Counted from the stretch's first letter, positions 34,718 to 43,485 are shown. The stretch: DNA of 64,000 nt from an uncultured Eubacteriales bacterium (GCA_902760595.1 CACWHI010000007.1:1-64000), one strand, 5' to 3'. Notes: generated by a model not told the origin, from the letters alone. A program made the numbers and translations.

Positions 34718-35512
34718 ATGGACGCACAGCTGTATATCAAAGAAATGGCTCCGGGCATTTACCTGATGGACGAGGCGCATGAGGCGACAGGCTACCTGGT
34801 GGTCGGCCAGGAAAAGGCGTGCGTGATCGACACCATGAACGGCTGCTGCGATCTCGGCTCCGCCGTGAGGGAGCTCACGGACCGGCCGGTCACGGTGATC
34901 AATACGCACGGGCATCCGGACCATATTTTCGGGAACATCTATTTCGACCGCGCTTACCTGCATCCCAAGGACCTGCCGCTGGCGGCCGTGTTCACCGGGG
35001 ATCCGGAGTTTGAGCGGTTCTGTGAGGAAAAGCGCAGGCGGATGCCGCCCTTCTCCGATGTGCGGGAAGGAGACGTGTTCGACCTGGGCGGCAGGCACCT
35101 GGAGGTGTATGAGCTGCCGGGCCATACCCCCGGCGGGATCGTGCTGCTGCTGCCGGAGGAGCGGATCCTGTTTACCGGCGACAGCGTCAACCATCACCTG
35201 TGGATGCAGCTGGAGGGCTGCTCGCCGATGGACGAATTCGTGAAGAGCCTGGACAGGATCATGTTTCTGGAGGAGAGAGCGGACTGCATCCTTCACGGCC
35301 ACGGGCGGGATTTCGACGACATCTCCCTGATGCGCTGCCTGCGCGACGGCGCGGAAGAACTGGCCCGGGGCCATACGGAGCATGATCTGCCCTACCGTTA
35401 CTTCGGCGGCGAGGCCCGGCAGCATCCCTTTGCCTGCCTGCCGGACAGGCATTACCAGCAGGCGGACCATGTGATCTGCTACCGGCCGGAGAACCTGACG
35501 GGAGACGGCTGA
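34718..35512 (+). CDS. MBL-fold metallo-hydrolase
   Basis: A 264-residue metallo-beta-lactamase-fold enzyme. The metal site is THGHPDHIFGN (HxHxDH), with further ligands in ELPGHTPGG, FTGDSV and LHGHGRD. RBS AAGGAGG precedes ATG 34718. Members include glyoxalase II-like thioesterases and other hydrolases; the substrate cannot be told. Confidence 0.9.
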   Translation: MDAQLYIKEMAPGIYLMDEAHEATGYLVVGQEKACVIDTMNGCCDLGSAVRELTDRPVTVINTHGHPDHIFGNIYFDRAYLHPKDLPLAAVFTGDPEFERFCEEKRRRMPPFSDVREGDVFDLGGRHLEVYELPGHTPGGIVLLLPEERILFTGDSVNHHLWMQLEGCSPMDEFVKSLDRIMFLEERADCILHGHGRDFDDISLMRCLRDGAEELARGHTEHDLPYRYFGGEARQHPFACLPDRHYQQADHVICYRPENLTGDG

Positions 35513-35556
35513 GCTTTACAGGAAAATGACGGGGCTGCTGCAGAAGTACATGTACG

Positions 35557-35730
35557 CCCTCATCCGAGCCGCTTCCGTCGCCCCCAAGATCGGGGGGAAA
35601 GGCTCTCATATCGTCCTGTGCCGGATTAACTGAATCTGCAGTGTCGCTAATGCTTTTATAGCGGTACACGCCAAAAGCCTTCCCCCGATCTCGGGGGAAG
35701 GTGGCCGAACGCAGTGAGGTCGGATGAGGG
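35557..35730. repeat. Inverted pair of REP-like units (BIME-like element)
   Basis: Two copies of an approximately 50-nt unit lie head to head. The left arm (35557-35604) begins CCCTCATCCGA and ends in a C-run/G-run hairpin with AGGCT. The right arm (35676-35730) is the reverse complement, from AGCCTTCCCCCGATC to TCGGATGAGGG. The 70-bp spacer shows no gene. GGGCTGCTGCA occurs at both flanks (35532-35542 and 35728-35738). A third copy is at 46556-46608. Confidence 0.75.
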
Positions 35731-35767
35731 CTGCTGCACGACAATGTGCAACAGCCTCTCTTATTTG
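35729..35767 (+). terminator. Probable terminator after the repeat element
   Basis: An 11-bp stem with one mismatch (GGCTGCTGCAC / GTGCAACAGCC, loop GACAAT) followed by TCTCTTATTTG. It would end + strand transcripts from the metallo-hydrolase gene. The T-tract is imperfect. Confidence 0.5.
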
Positions 35768-35768
35768 T

Positions 35769-35786
35769 GCCTGTCTCTGAACAGGC
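35769..35786 (-). terminator. Weak hairpin behind the large secreted-protein gene
   Basis: A 6-bp perfect stem GCCTGT/ACAGGC with a 6-nt loop lies just past the stop of the minus-strand gene. No T-run follows on the minus strand, so termination here is uncertain. Confidence 0.3.
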
Positions 35787-35800
35787 GGTATCCGGAAGGA

Positions 35801-38800
35801 TTATTTGGTGACCGGAGCGCAGAAGCCGATGGCCAGCTCGCGGGTCTCGCGGCAGAGGATCTCGGCGGCGGCGACCGGCGCTTCGGGCCAGAGGGCGGTC
35901 CACAGCGCGGCGTCCTGGTCGAGCAGGGCATAGGCGGCGGACTGGCTGGCCTGCATGGCCTTCAGTCCGTCGGCGGACGCGGTCTTCGCGGCACGGGCCA
36001 GCTGGCCGGCGATCATGGTGCGGTAGCTGTTGGCGCCCACCGTCAGCATGGCCGTCAGGTTCTCAGGCGTTTCGGCGGTGGTCAGGTTCTTGCGCAGCAG
36101 CTTTTCGATGATGGCGTAGTCCGGCTGCAGGGTCACGCTCAGGCGCAGCGCGCCGTTCAGCGGGCCGCTGAGCTTCACGGCGCTGGCGATCTGGCTGATG
36201 CTGTTGTCCAGGCGGTGGTGCTTGCTGGTGATCACGCTTTCGGGCAGCTTCGTTTCGCCGGCCTGGTGCAGGGCGTAGCACAGGTCCACTGTGCGGGTGA
36301 TCAGGGTCTCATACAGCTTCCGCGCGGCATCCGCCTCGGCCATGCCGTGGGTCTTCAGCATCATGTCCCCGCAGGTGGCGATGGCCTTCTTCCAGGCGGC
36401 CTTGCTGCCGAGGATGGCTTCGCCGCTCTGCGGATAGGCCGCCAGCAGCTCGTCGTACACGGCGTCGACCTCGTCGGTCCACAGGAGGTTGGCCTCCTGA
36501 TAGGCGCTGAGCTTCTCCTCGTCGGTGACGGCAGCCGCGATCAGGGCGGTGGTCTGCTCGAGCAGCGCCTGATGCTCGCCGCACAGGCTCAGGCTGTATT
36601 CCAGCATGTCCGCGCCGCGGGTGGTCAGGGTGCGCACGCAGGTGTCCTCGGGCAGGGTGGGCTTGGGATCGTCATCGGTGCCGCCGCCCTTCTTGCCGAT
36701 CTGGCTGATCACGGGCTTGGAGGTGACGCTGTCCAGCATCGGCGGGTCGATGGAGTAGTCGACGACGGCATAATTGTATACCTCGCCGTGGTCCTCATCG
36801 GGCTTTGTCACCTTGTGGCTGAAGGGGTAGGTTTCGGTCCGGCCGGGCTCTATGAAGTCGATGGTGCCCAGCACGCCGCCGTCCGTGGTCTTCAGGGTAT
36901 CCTTCACCACCACATTGAACAGCGGCTGCGTGCCGTTGTTGGTGACGGTGATCTTGTAGTCGATAGTCTCGTCGATCCAGTACTTGCCGTCATGGGTCGG
37001 CGCGCTGGTTTCCTCCTTGACCACCGAGATGCTGAAGATGGGGCCGCGATTCTGGTTATCCGGATGGCCGGTGGGCACCTCCACGGTGTTGCTGGCGTCC
37101 TCCAGCTGCTGGCCGTCCGCATTGGCCTCGGCATAGGCGGTGTTGTAAATGACCGTCTGGTCCGCGTCCGGCTCCTGGATGGTGTATTCAAACCAGAGGG
37201 TATCGGAGAAATAGGGATCTACCGTCGGGTAATAGCCGAGGACCGAGCCCATCTTTTCGGACCAATACATGTCGTCACGGACGGTCAGGTCGCCGAGGGG
37301 GACGCTGTTCGGATTGGACACTTCGATACAGAACTTGACCTTCTCGCCGGGCGTGTAGTAGCTGCCGTTGGCCGGGCTGAAGTCATAGTGCTTGTACAGG
37401 CTGATGACGGGCTCCTCGTGCAGGTCGCCCAGCGGGGCCTCGACCACGTTGGAGAGGGCCCAGAGATCCTCGTCCCCGCCTTCAGGATCCGTGCAGGAGA
37501 ACTGCGCCTGGTTGTACAGGATCGTGTAATCCTTGATGTCCTGGGCGGTAACGGTGTAGTCGAAGTCCACCGTCCAGGTTTCGCCCGACGGCAGGGACGG
37601 GCTGGTGGACACGAGCGGCACCTCAGCGTCTCTGAATATGGGGTCAAACAGCACCAGCCCGGTCAGCGTGAATTCCGAGTTGTTGGTGGCCTCTACGTGG
37701 TAGTGGATCTTCTCGCCCTCCTGATAGCAGGATCCGTTGGCGGGATCGCCGACGCGGGACTTGACGACGGTGACATACTGGTTGCCATTCCTGACGAAAT
37801 CGACGTACATCGGCTCCCAGTTGGACCAGACCTCCTCCGACAGGCCCTGGGCCTCCAGCTCGGCTTTGTCCGCTTCGGCGGTGCACAGGGCGCGCAGGTT
37901 GCGGCTGAGGAAGCCGAAGGCGAGGTCGGGGGGCACGATGTTGCTAAAGTGCTTCACCTGGAAGCTTTCGCCGGGCTCCAGGACCTCATTCAGGTGCTCG
38001 TCCCACGCCGCGATGCCGTCCCCGCTCAGCGAATGATCCTCGCCGGGATAGCTGGCGATCCGGAGCCCGAAGTATGAAACGGGGACGTTGCCCGTGTTGG
38101 TCAGGGTCATCAGGGCGTAGACCGGCTGGCCGGCGGCGATGGTTCCGACGCTGATCTCCCCGCAGCTCAGGGTCAGCTGGGGATGGAGCTTGCCGCTGTC
38201 CAGCGGGAACTCCAGATGCACGTTGTTGGTGCTTAAGTATTCTTCCTCGCCATCCTCCCGCGTCCAGATATAGCTGACGCGGATATCGCGCACGACCTTG
38301 CCGAATTCGATATCCTCCTGGCTGACGACGACCTGGTATTCGAACTTTCGCTCGCCCTCCACCGGGACGCTGGCGCCGGCGGCTGACCAGTAGAAATCAG
38401 TGTCGATATCCTGGTAGGCGCGCAGCGAAGGCTCGATATTGATGGCGTCGATCACGACCGTCTGGTTGCCCGCGTTTTCTGCCTTGAAATGCGTGTGGAT
38501 CACTGTGCCGGCGGTCAGCACGCCGTAGGGGTCATGGGTGGCACTCAGCACCATTAACGGATCATATTCATCTAACCCGTCGGTCGCGGTCAGGTCGAAG
38601 GTGACGGACGGCGCCCATACCTCGCTGGGAATGCCGTCCTCCACCTCCGCCCAGCCGACCGCGTCGATGGCGACGCTGAAGCTGCCGTCAGCCACGTCAT
38701 CCTCGGAAACGGTGTATTCGATGTCGGCGCTGATGTCCTCGCCGGGCAGCACGGTATTCAGAATGTGCTTGGCCGGCAGGCCGTAGGGATCATAGATGAT

Positions 38801-40165
38801 GATCTCGTCCAGCGGCACCTCACTGCGGTTGGTGGCCGTGGCCTTGAAATGAATGACATCGTTCAGCAGGTAGGGCTGCACATCGGCGTCCTGGTTGACC
38901 GCCACCAGCTCCAGCTTGAGGGGGGATTTCTCCTCTTCGGGCGGCTCAGCGACGGGCGCCTCTGCCGCGACCGGCAGATTCAGTGTGACCTGGTCAGTTA
39001 CTTTCTGTTTTTTGCCGTCGGCATCTGTGTATTCCGCGCTGCCGCTTACCACAATATGATAAAAGCCGTCGCCGGAATCGTGGATGGCGTGCGTGTGATA
39101 GGCTGGACCAAATGCCTTTTCCGGGAATTGCTCACCTTTTTTCAGGGGCTCACCAGAGGCTTTGGAAGTAATGGGGTGATCGTTGGCCTCAATGGCCGGT
39201 AAAAACAGATCAATGTTTCCTGTATTGACCAGGTAGACTTCAAGGTTGATCAGATCGTTCTCGTTATAAACTTCCTTGGCCCAAGCAGGCTCAACCTGGG
39301 CATGAAGCTTGATCGCGGCTTCCTCTGCAGCGACCGGAAGATTCAGGGTAACCATGTCATCCACTATCTTTTTTTTGCCGTCAGCATCTATGTATTCACC
39401 CCTGGCTGACACGATAACATGGCAGAAGCCGTCACCGGAATCGTGGATGTTCAACGACCATGTCTCCGAGCCTTCTTCCGGAAAGCGTTCGCCGGGAAGA
39501 AGGGGGGCAGAAACGCCTTTTGAAACGACGGGTTTATTGTTGGCATAAACGCCCGGATAAATCAGATCAATAGTGCCTGTATTGACCAAATAAACCTGAA
39601 GAGCGACCGATTGGCCTTCTGTGTAAATTTCCTTGACAAAATTGGGATCGACCTGGGCGTAAACTTTGATACCGGGTCCCTCCGTGCTTGGAACCGCAGG
39701 CAGAACAGCGCCTTCATACTGTTCTTCCTCGGTCGCGCCGCAGACCTTGCAGACGCGCCGGCGTGTGGTGACGAGGGAGCCGGGCTCCGTGGGCAGGTCC
39801 TCCCACTCGCCCCAGGTGTGCGGGGCCAGGTCGCCGGTCCACTGCCACTCGTAGCCGCCGCCGCAGACGGTGCAGCGGTGCGCTTCGCGGGCGAGCTGCG
39901 TGCAGGTAGCCTCGGAGATGATGGTCCACGCGCCGTACTTGTGCGCGGTCTTGGGGATGGTTTGCCTCTGGCTCCTGCCAAGGGAGCTGTACCGGATGCG
40001 CAGGCCTGTCTGGGAGCAGGTGGCCGGCCTGATGACATCCCACTCATACCAGAATTCGTTATCCAGGTCGATTGCTGCCGCGTCCGTGGCCATCAGTGCC
40101 GGCTGAAGGACGGACAGGAGCAGGACCAGCGCTGCCAGCGCAGCGATGAATCTGAAATGTTTCAT
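35801..40165 (-). CDS. Large secreted multidomain protein (1454 residues)
   Basis: It has a clear signal peptide (MKHFRFIAALAALVLLLSVL) and RBS AAAGGAGGAG. Residues about 45-140 hold paired Cys (CTVCGGG, CKVCGA), a likely zinc or disulfide module. Next are two tandem copies of an approximately 118-residue domain (about 165-400; shared LVNTG.ID, HDSGDGF, TLNLPVAAE). Residues about 405-1150 are a row of Ig-like/DUF11-like beta domains with phrases such as VTNNGTQPLF. From 1176 a 279-residue helical domain follows whose start resembles LprI-type lysozyme-inhibitor domains. No LPXTG, SLH or transmembrane anchor is seen. DNA for the tandem domain (about 39000-39660) is much less GC-rich than the rest. 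A surface adhesin or wall-associated role is inferred. Confidence 0.85.
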   Translation of the reverse strand: MKHFRFIAALAALVLLLSVLQPALMATDAAAIDLDNEFWYEWDVIRPATCSQTGLRIRYSSLGRSQRQTIPKTAHKYGAWTIISEATCTQLAREAHRCTVCGGGYEWQWTGDLAPHTWGEWEDLPTEPGSLVTTRRRVCKVCGATEEEQYEGAVLPAVPSTEGPGIKVYAQVDPNFVKEIYTEGQSVALQVYLVNTGTIDLIYPGVYANNKPVVSKGVSAPLLPGERFPEEGSETWSLNIHDSGDGFCHVIVSARGEYIDADGKKKIVDDMVTLNLPVAAEEAAIKLHAQVEPAWAKEVYNENDLINLEVYLVNTGNIDLFLPAIEANDHPITSKASGEPLKKGEQFPEKAFGPAYHTHAIHDSGDGFYHIVVSGSAEYTDADGKKQKVTDQVTLNLPVAAEAPVAEPPEEEKSPLKLELVAVNQDADVQPYLLNDVIHFKATATNRSEVPLDEIIIYDPYGLPAKHILNTVLPGEDISADIEYTVSEDDVADGSFSVAIDAVGWAEVEDGIPSEVWAPSVTFDLTATDGLDEYDPLMVLSATHDPYGVLTAGTVIHTHFKAENAGNQTVVIDAINIEPSLRAYQDIDTDFYWSAAGASVPVEGERKFEYQVVVSQEDIEFGKVVRDIRVSYIWTREDGEEEYLSTNNVHLEFPLDSGKLHPQLTLSCGEISVGTIAAGQPVYALMTLTNTGNVPVSYFGLRIASYPGEDHSLSGDGIAAWDEHLNEVLEPGESFQVKHFSNIVPPDLAFGFLSRNLRALCTAEADKAELEAQGLSEEVWSNWEPMYVDFVRNGNQYVTVVKSRVGDPANGSCYQEGEKIHYHVEATNNSEFTLTGLVLFDPIFRDAEVPLVSTSPSLPSGETWTVDFDYTVTAQDIKDYTILYNQAQFSCTDPEGGDEDLWALSNVVEAPLGDLHEEPVISLYKHYDFSPANGSYYTPGEKVKFCIEVSNPNSVPLGDLTVRDDMYWSEKMGSVLGYYPTVDPYFSDTLWFEYTIQEPDADQTVIYNTAYAEANADGQQLEDASNTVEVPTGHPDNQNRGPIFSISVVKEETSAPTHDGKYWIDETIDYKITVTNNGTQPLFNVVVKDTLKTTDGGVLGTIDFIEPGRTETYPFSHKVTKPDEDHGEVYNYAVVDYSIDPPMLDSVTSKPVISQIGKKGGGTDDDPKPTLPEDTCVRTLTTRGADMLEYSLSLCGEHQALLEQTTALIAAAVTDEEKLSAYQEANLLWTDEVDAVYDELLAAYPQSGEAILGSKAAWKKAIATCGDMMLKTHGMAEADAARKLYETLITRTVDLCYALHQAGETKLPESVITSKHHRLDNSISQIASAVKLSGPLNGALRLSVTLQPDYAIIEKLLRKNLTTAETPENLTAMLTVGANSYRTMIAGQLARAAKTASADGLKAMQASQSAAYALLDQDAALWTALWPEAPVAAAEILCRETRELAIGFCAPVTK

Positions 40166-40208
40166 GTTTTCTCCTCCTTTGTTTGTTTATCGCGTCAGCC
40201 TGCCGTTG

Positions 40209-41480
40209 TCAGTTGATGACGCTGTAGCATACGATCTTTGTGTCTTTGTTGATTGTCCGCGTGATGGTTTTGGAAGTGTTGGTGACTCTTACACCAGATC
40301 TTTTACCTCCCAAAACTTTTATCGTCCTTTTCAATTCAACGCCGTTGATCCGCCAGTGCGAAACTTCCGAGAAGTGGGTCGTTACCGTAATCTTCGTTCC
40401 GGCCTTGACCTGGCCGCTGTGGGCGTTTGTGTATCCGCCGCCGCTGAAGGTGCAGTCGACGCAGTCGACCTGGTAGTATTCCGGCTCCTCGGCGGGCGGC
40501 TCGTTGCGTTCGGTGGTCGTGGTCTTGGCCTTGCCGAACACGGGCTCATAGGTCTTGTTGACGTTCAGGGTATGGACGATCATCTCGGTGACGTTCTTGT
40601 TGAAGTCGATCTTCACGTCGTCAAACTTCCAGTAGCTGATGGTCTTGCCCTTGGGGATGCTCGCCTTCACGCGCACGGTCACTTGGCCGCCCGCCTCCCA
40701 CTGCTTGGTGGCGCGGTTGGTGTAGTCGTCGGTGAAGTTGAAGCTGGTGATCCAGCCGCCGGCGGCCTTCAGATCGGCCTTGACATGGGCCAGCTTGGCG
40801 TGGATCGTGTTCACGATCAGTGTCTCGCCGGTGCGGATGGACTGGATGGCCTCCTCGGTCAGCACCGTCTGGCTGGCCTGGCCCTTGAGCACGGCCTCCA
40901 CGATCATGTTGTCCGTGGCGTTGTCGATGGTGAAGCTGGTGGGGATTTTGGATTTGAAATCGTAGCGCACGCCGTCGATGACCCAGTAGTCGATGCTCTT
41001 GCCCTTGGGTACGTCGGCGGTCACCTTCAGCTTGACCGGGGTGTCATAGGAGATGGCGCTGTACTTGGCTGTATCCTTGCCCGAGTTGTACTGAACGTAC
41101 GCGCCCAGGGCCTGGATGGTGACCAGGCCGTCCCCGCTGGTGGGCAGCAGCTTCACGGGCGCGGCGGTCACGGCGGCCTTGGGCTTGGCGGTCGCCTTCG
41201 CGCCTCCCTTGGCGGGCGGCGCGTCCTTGACCAGGAAGTTCCACTTCACGAAACCGGCCTTGCCGGCCCAGTTCACGTAAGCGGCGGTCTGGTTGGAGAG
41301 CAGATCGTCCACTTCCAGCTGGGTGCCGTAGGGAATGTTCCCGATCACGGCGTTATTCACGGGACTGCGCAGGTTCAGCGTTTTCCCGTTCGAGGTGTAG
41401 ACGTACCAGGTGCTGGCCTGGGCGCCGGCGGCGAGCAGCACAAATACGAGCAGCAAAGCCAACAGTCGGGACAGTTTCAT
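40209..41480 (-). CDS. Secreted SH3b and InlB-like repeat protein
   Basis: A 423-residue exported protein with signal peptide (MKLSRLLALLLVFVLLAAGAQA). Residues about 24-85 form an SH3b-like domain (LNLRSPVNNAVIGNI). An Ala/Lys/Pro linker follows. Three repeats then carry the pattern YWVIDGVRYDF, YWKFDDVKIDF and HWRINGVELKR, matching divergent InlB-type/bacterial repeat beta domains. RBS AAGGAGG. It is the first gene after the promoter at 41560-41588, and the 1454-residue gene lies 43 bp further on, so the two probably form one secreted-protein operon. Confidence 0.82.
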   Translation of the reverse strand: MKLSRLLALLLVFVLLAAGAQASTWYVYTSNGKTLNLRSPVNNAVIGNIPYGTQLEVDDLLSNQTAAYVNWAGKAGFVKWNFLVKDAPPAKGGAKATAKPKAAVTAAPVKLLPTSGDGLVTIQALGAYVQYNSGKDTAKYSAISYDTPVKLKVTADVPKGKSIDYWVIDGVRYDFKSKIPTSFTIDNATDNMIVEAVLKGQASQTVLTEEAIQSIRTGETLIVNTIHAKLAHVKADLKAAGGWITSFNFTDDYTNRATKQWEAGGQVTVRVKASIPKGKTISYWKFDDVKIDFNKNVTEMIVHTLNVNKTYEPVFGKAKTTTTERNEPPAEEPEYYQVDCVDCTFSGGGYTNAHSGQVKAGTKITVTTHFSEVSHWRINGVELKRTIKVLGGKRSGVRVTNTSKTITRTINKDTKIVCYSVIN

Positions 41481-41559
41481 GGGGCTACCTCCTTAGGGCT
41501 GTCGTTAGGCAGGGAAAAAAGTTAGAATATTGGTTGGATAAACAAATTACTGCATGATT

Positions 41560-41588
41560 ATTATAGCACGGATAATTTGCTGTGTCCA
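41560..41588 (-). promoter_or_regulatory. Strong promoter of the secreted-protein operon
   Basis: On the minus strand TGGACA (41588-41583), 17-bp spacer and perfect TATAAT (41565-41560). The leader to ATG 41480 is about 75 nt and contains TTTTTTCCC but no obvious structure. Confidence 0.8.
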
Positions 41589-41839
41589 CAGGGGAATAGG
41601 CAATTTGCGCGGTTTTCGAAAAAATTTTAGGCGCCTTTTCCGCGCTGATCCTCCGTTCCCTGACCTCCTCATGAACATTTGACGGAAGAGAAGCGCGTTT
41701 GTTCCGTCTGCGCAGAAAAAAACTTACAGGTTTCTGAACTGGGCGCCGCCCGGCGTGAAACGGGAGGAACCTGCAGGATTTTGAAGCCCCCGCGTCGAAA
41801 AAGAACGCAGGACAGTCAGGACGATGGGAGGGATCGCGG
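41589..41839. other. Intergenic stretch before the ROK kinase, with a hairpin
   Basis: No gene is seen in this part of the 359-bp gap. It holds an imperfect nested hairpin: CAGGTTTC/GGAACCTG (41727-41734 with 41766-41773) enclosing CTGGGC/GCCCGG. Read on the minus strand the hairpin is followed by TAAG and seven T, so it could terminate antisense transcripts. On the + strand it lies about 70 bp before the ROK start. No clear + strand promoter was found. Confidence 0.4.
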
Positions 41840-42781
41840 ATGATCCGCATAGGGATCGATGTAGGTGGCACCCAGATCAAGGTCGGCGCGGTGACGGACG
41901 GGGGAAGGCTGCTGGCCAGCGCTGCGGTCCCGACCGGCGCCGGACGGCCGTATACGGCGATGATCGACGATATGGCGGGGTGCGTGGCCCAGCTGCTCGC
42001 CCGGCTGGACGCGCGGCCGGAAGCGCTGTCCATGATCGGTGTCGGCCTGCCCGGCTACGTGGATAACGAGCGGGGTCTGGCGGTCAACTGCACCAACCTG
42101 AACTGGATCGACGTGCCCGTGCGCGCGGCGCTCGGACGGTACTACGGCTGTCCGGTCCTGCTGGAGAACGACGCGAACGCGGCGGCGATCGCCGAAGGGC
42201 GCGTCGGCGCGGCGGCCGGGTGCGCGAGCTGTGTGATGATCACCCTGGGCACCGGTGTGGGCAGCGCCATCCTGCTGGACGGCAGGGTCTGGCGCGGCAG
42301 CCACGGGGTCGCGGGCGAGCTCGGCCACATGACCGTGGTGCCGGGCGGCCTCCACTGCAACTGCGGGCGGAGCGGCTGCGCGGACAGGTACTGCTCGGCC
42401 ACGGCGCTGGCGGCGCAGGGACGGCAGGCCTGCCTGATGTACGGCGACAGCGCGATGCTGGCCATGGCGGGCGGCGATCCCGCCGCTGTGACTGCGAAAA
42501 TGGTCACGGAGGCTGCCAGGGCGGGGGACCGGGCCGCGCTCGCGGCGTTCGGGGACTATACGCGTCACCTGGCCACGCTGGTGGATAACGTGATCAGCCT
42601 GCTGGACCCGGAGGTCGTGCTGCTCGGCGGCGGCGTCAGCCGCGCCGGGGCTTTCCTGCTGGATGCGGTGAAGGCGCTGATCCCGCCCTGCGACATGGGC
42701 CAGCGCAGGCCGCTTCCCCGCATAGCGCTGGCAGCGCTCGGCAATGAGGCCGGCATGATCGGCGCGGCGCTCCTCGAATGA
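41840..42781 (+). CDS. ROK-family sugar kinase
   Basis: A 313-residue kinase of the glucokinase-like ROK type without the N-terminal HTH of ROK repressors. The phosphate loop is IGIDVGGTQIKVG, the catalytic region ENDANAAA, then LGTGVGSAILLDG. The zinc motif HCNCGRSGCADRYCS is complete. It should phosphorylate glucose or a related sugar from oligosaccharide breakdown. A second ROK kinase lies at 51906. RBS GGGAGG; the ACT-domain gene follows after 13 bp. Confidence 0.92.
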   Translation: MIRIGIDVGGTQIKVGAVTDGGRLLASAAVPTGAGRPYTAMIDDMAGCVAQLLARLDARPEALSMIGVGLPGYVDNERGLAVNCTNLNWIDVPVRAALGRYYGCPVLLENDANAAAIAEGRVGAAAGCASCVMITLGTGVGSAILLDGRVWRGSHGVAGELGHMTVVPGGLHCNCGRSGCADRYCSATALAAQGRQACLMYGDSAMLAMAGGDPAAVTAKMVTEAARAGDRAALAAFGDYTRHLATLVDNVISLLDPEVVLLGGGVSRAGAFLLDAVKALIPPCDMGQRRPLPRIALAALGNEAGMIGAALLE

Positions 42782-42794
42782 GTGAAAGGGGCGG

Positions 42795-43184
42795 ATGCTT
42801 ATGATACTGGAAAGACTGCCCATGCCGCTGACGGTGTGCAAGGTGACTTCGATCCGGGAGATCGACCTGGACGCGGGCTTCTGCTTTATCGGCAAAACCG
42901 ACGAAGAGCTGTCCCTGGTGTGCGAGACCAAAGACGTACCCGCCTCAGCCGCCGAACGGGAGGACGGCTGGCGGGCCTTCCGGGTCCGGGGCGTGCTGGA
43001 CTTTTCCCTGGTCGGCATCCTGGCCGGGCTGACGCGCGCGCTGGCGGAACGGGGCATCGGCCTCTTCGCCGTATCGACCTTCAATACCGATTACCTCCTC
43101 GTCCGGGATACCGACGCGGACCGGGCCGAACAGGCGCTGAGGGAAGCGGGAAATGAGGTCGTGAGGCGGGGGGAAGCGGAATAA
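42795..43184 (+). CDS. ACT-domain protein
   Basis: A 129-residue protein of the small double-ACT (CASTOR-like) group. Recognisable parts are the N-terminal beta segment, RVRGVLDFSLVGILAGLTRAL and the C-terminal GLFAVSTFNTDYLLVRD. Such proteins bind amino acids, but the ligand is unknown here. AAAGGGG precedes ATG 42795; ATG 42801 is an equal alternative. It is co-directional with the ROK kinase. Confidence 0.82.
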   Translation: MLMILERLPMPLTVCKVTSIREIDLDAGFCFIGKTDEELSLVCETKDVPASAAEREDGWRAFRVRGVLDFSLVGILAGLTRALAERGIGLFAVSTFNTDYLLVRDTDADRAEQALREAGNEVVRRGEAE

Positions 43185-43188
43185 GGGT

Positions 43189-43453
43189 GAAGTAGGAAGT
43201 AGAAAGTAGAAGGTAGGAAGTAGGAAGGAGAAAGTGATTCTACTCGGATGCGGTACGGCACCTGGAGCTGCTTGCGCTCTCCGTGAGCGTGGGAATGGCG
43301 CTCCACATTAGTGCGGCGTGCGGCACGTCCGCAATTGATATCCCATCGCCAGATGCCGTAAATCTGCATGCACAGACGGCACCGCTGACGCCACTGCGGA
43401 TCCAGAATTACTTCCTACTTCCTACTTCCTCCCTCCTACTTCCTACTTTCTCC
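43189..43453. repeat. MITE-like element with GAAGTAG / CTACTTC tract ends
   Basis: About 265 bp bounded on the left by a purine tract of repeated GTAGGAA/GTAGAAA words (43189-43234) and on the right by its approximate reverse complement of CTTCCTA words (43411-43453). The middle has about 175 bp of ordinary GC content with no convincing ORF. It fills the gap between the ACT gene and the gdhA terminator. Confidence 0.65.
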
Positions 43454-43485
43454 TTTTTGCGCTCCCTTCCTTTTCCTGACAATAT

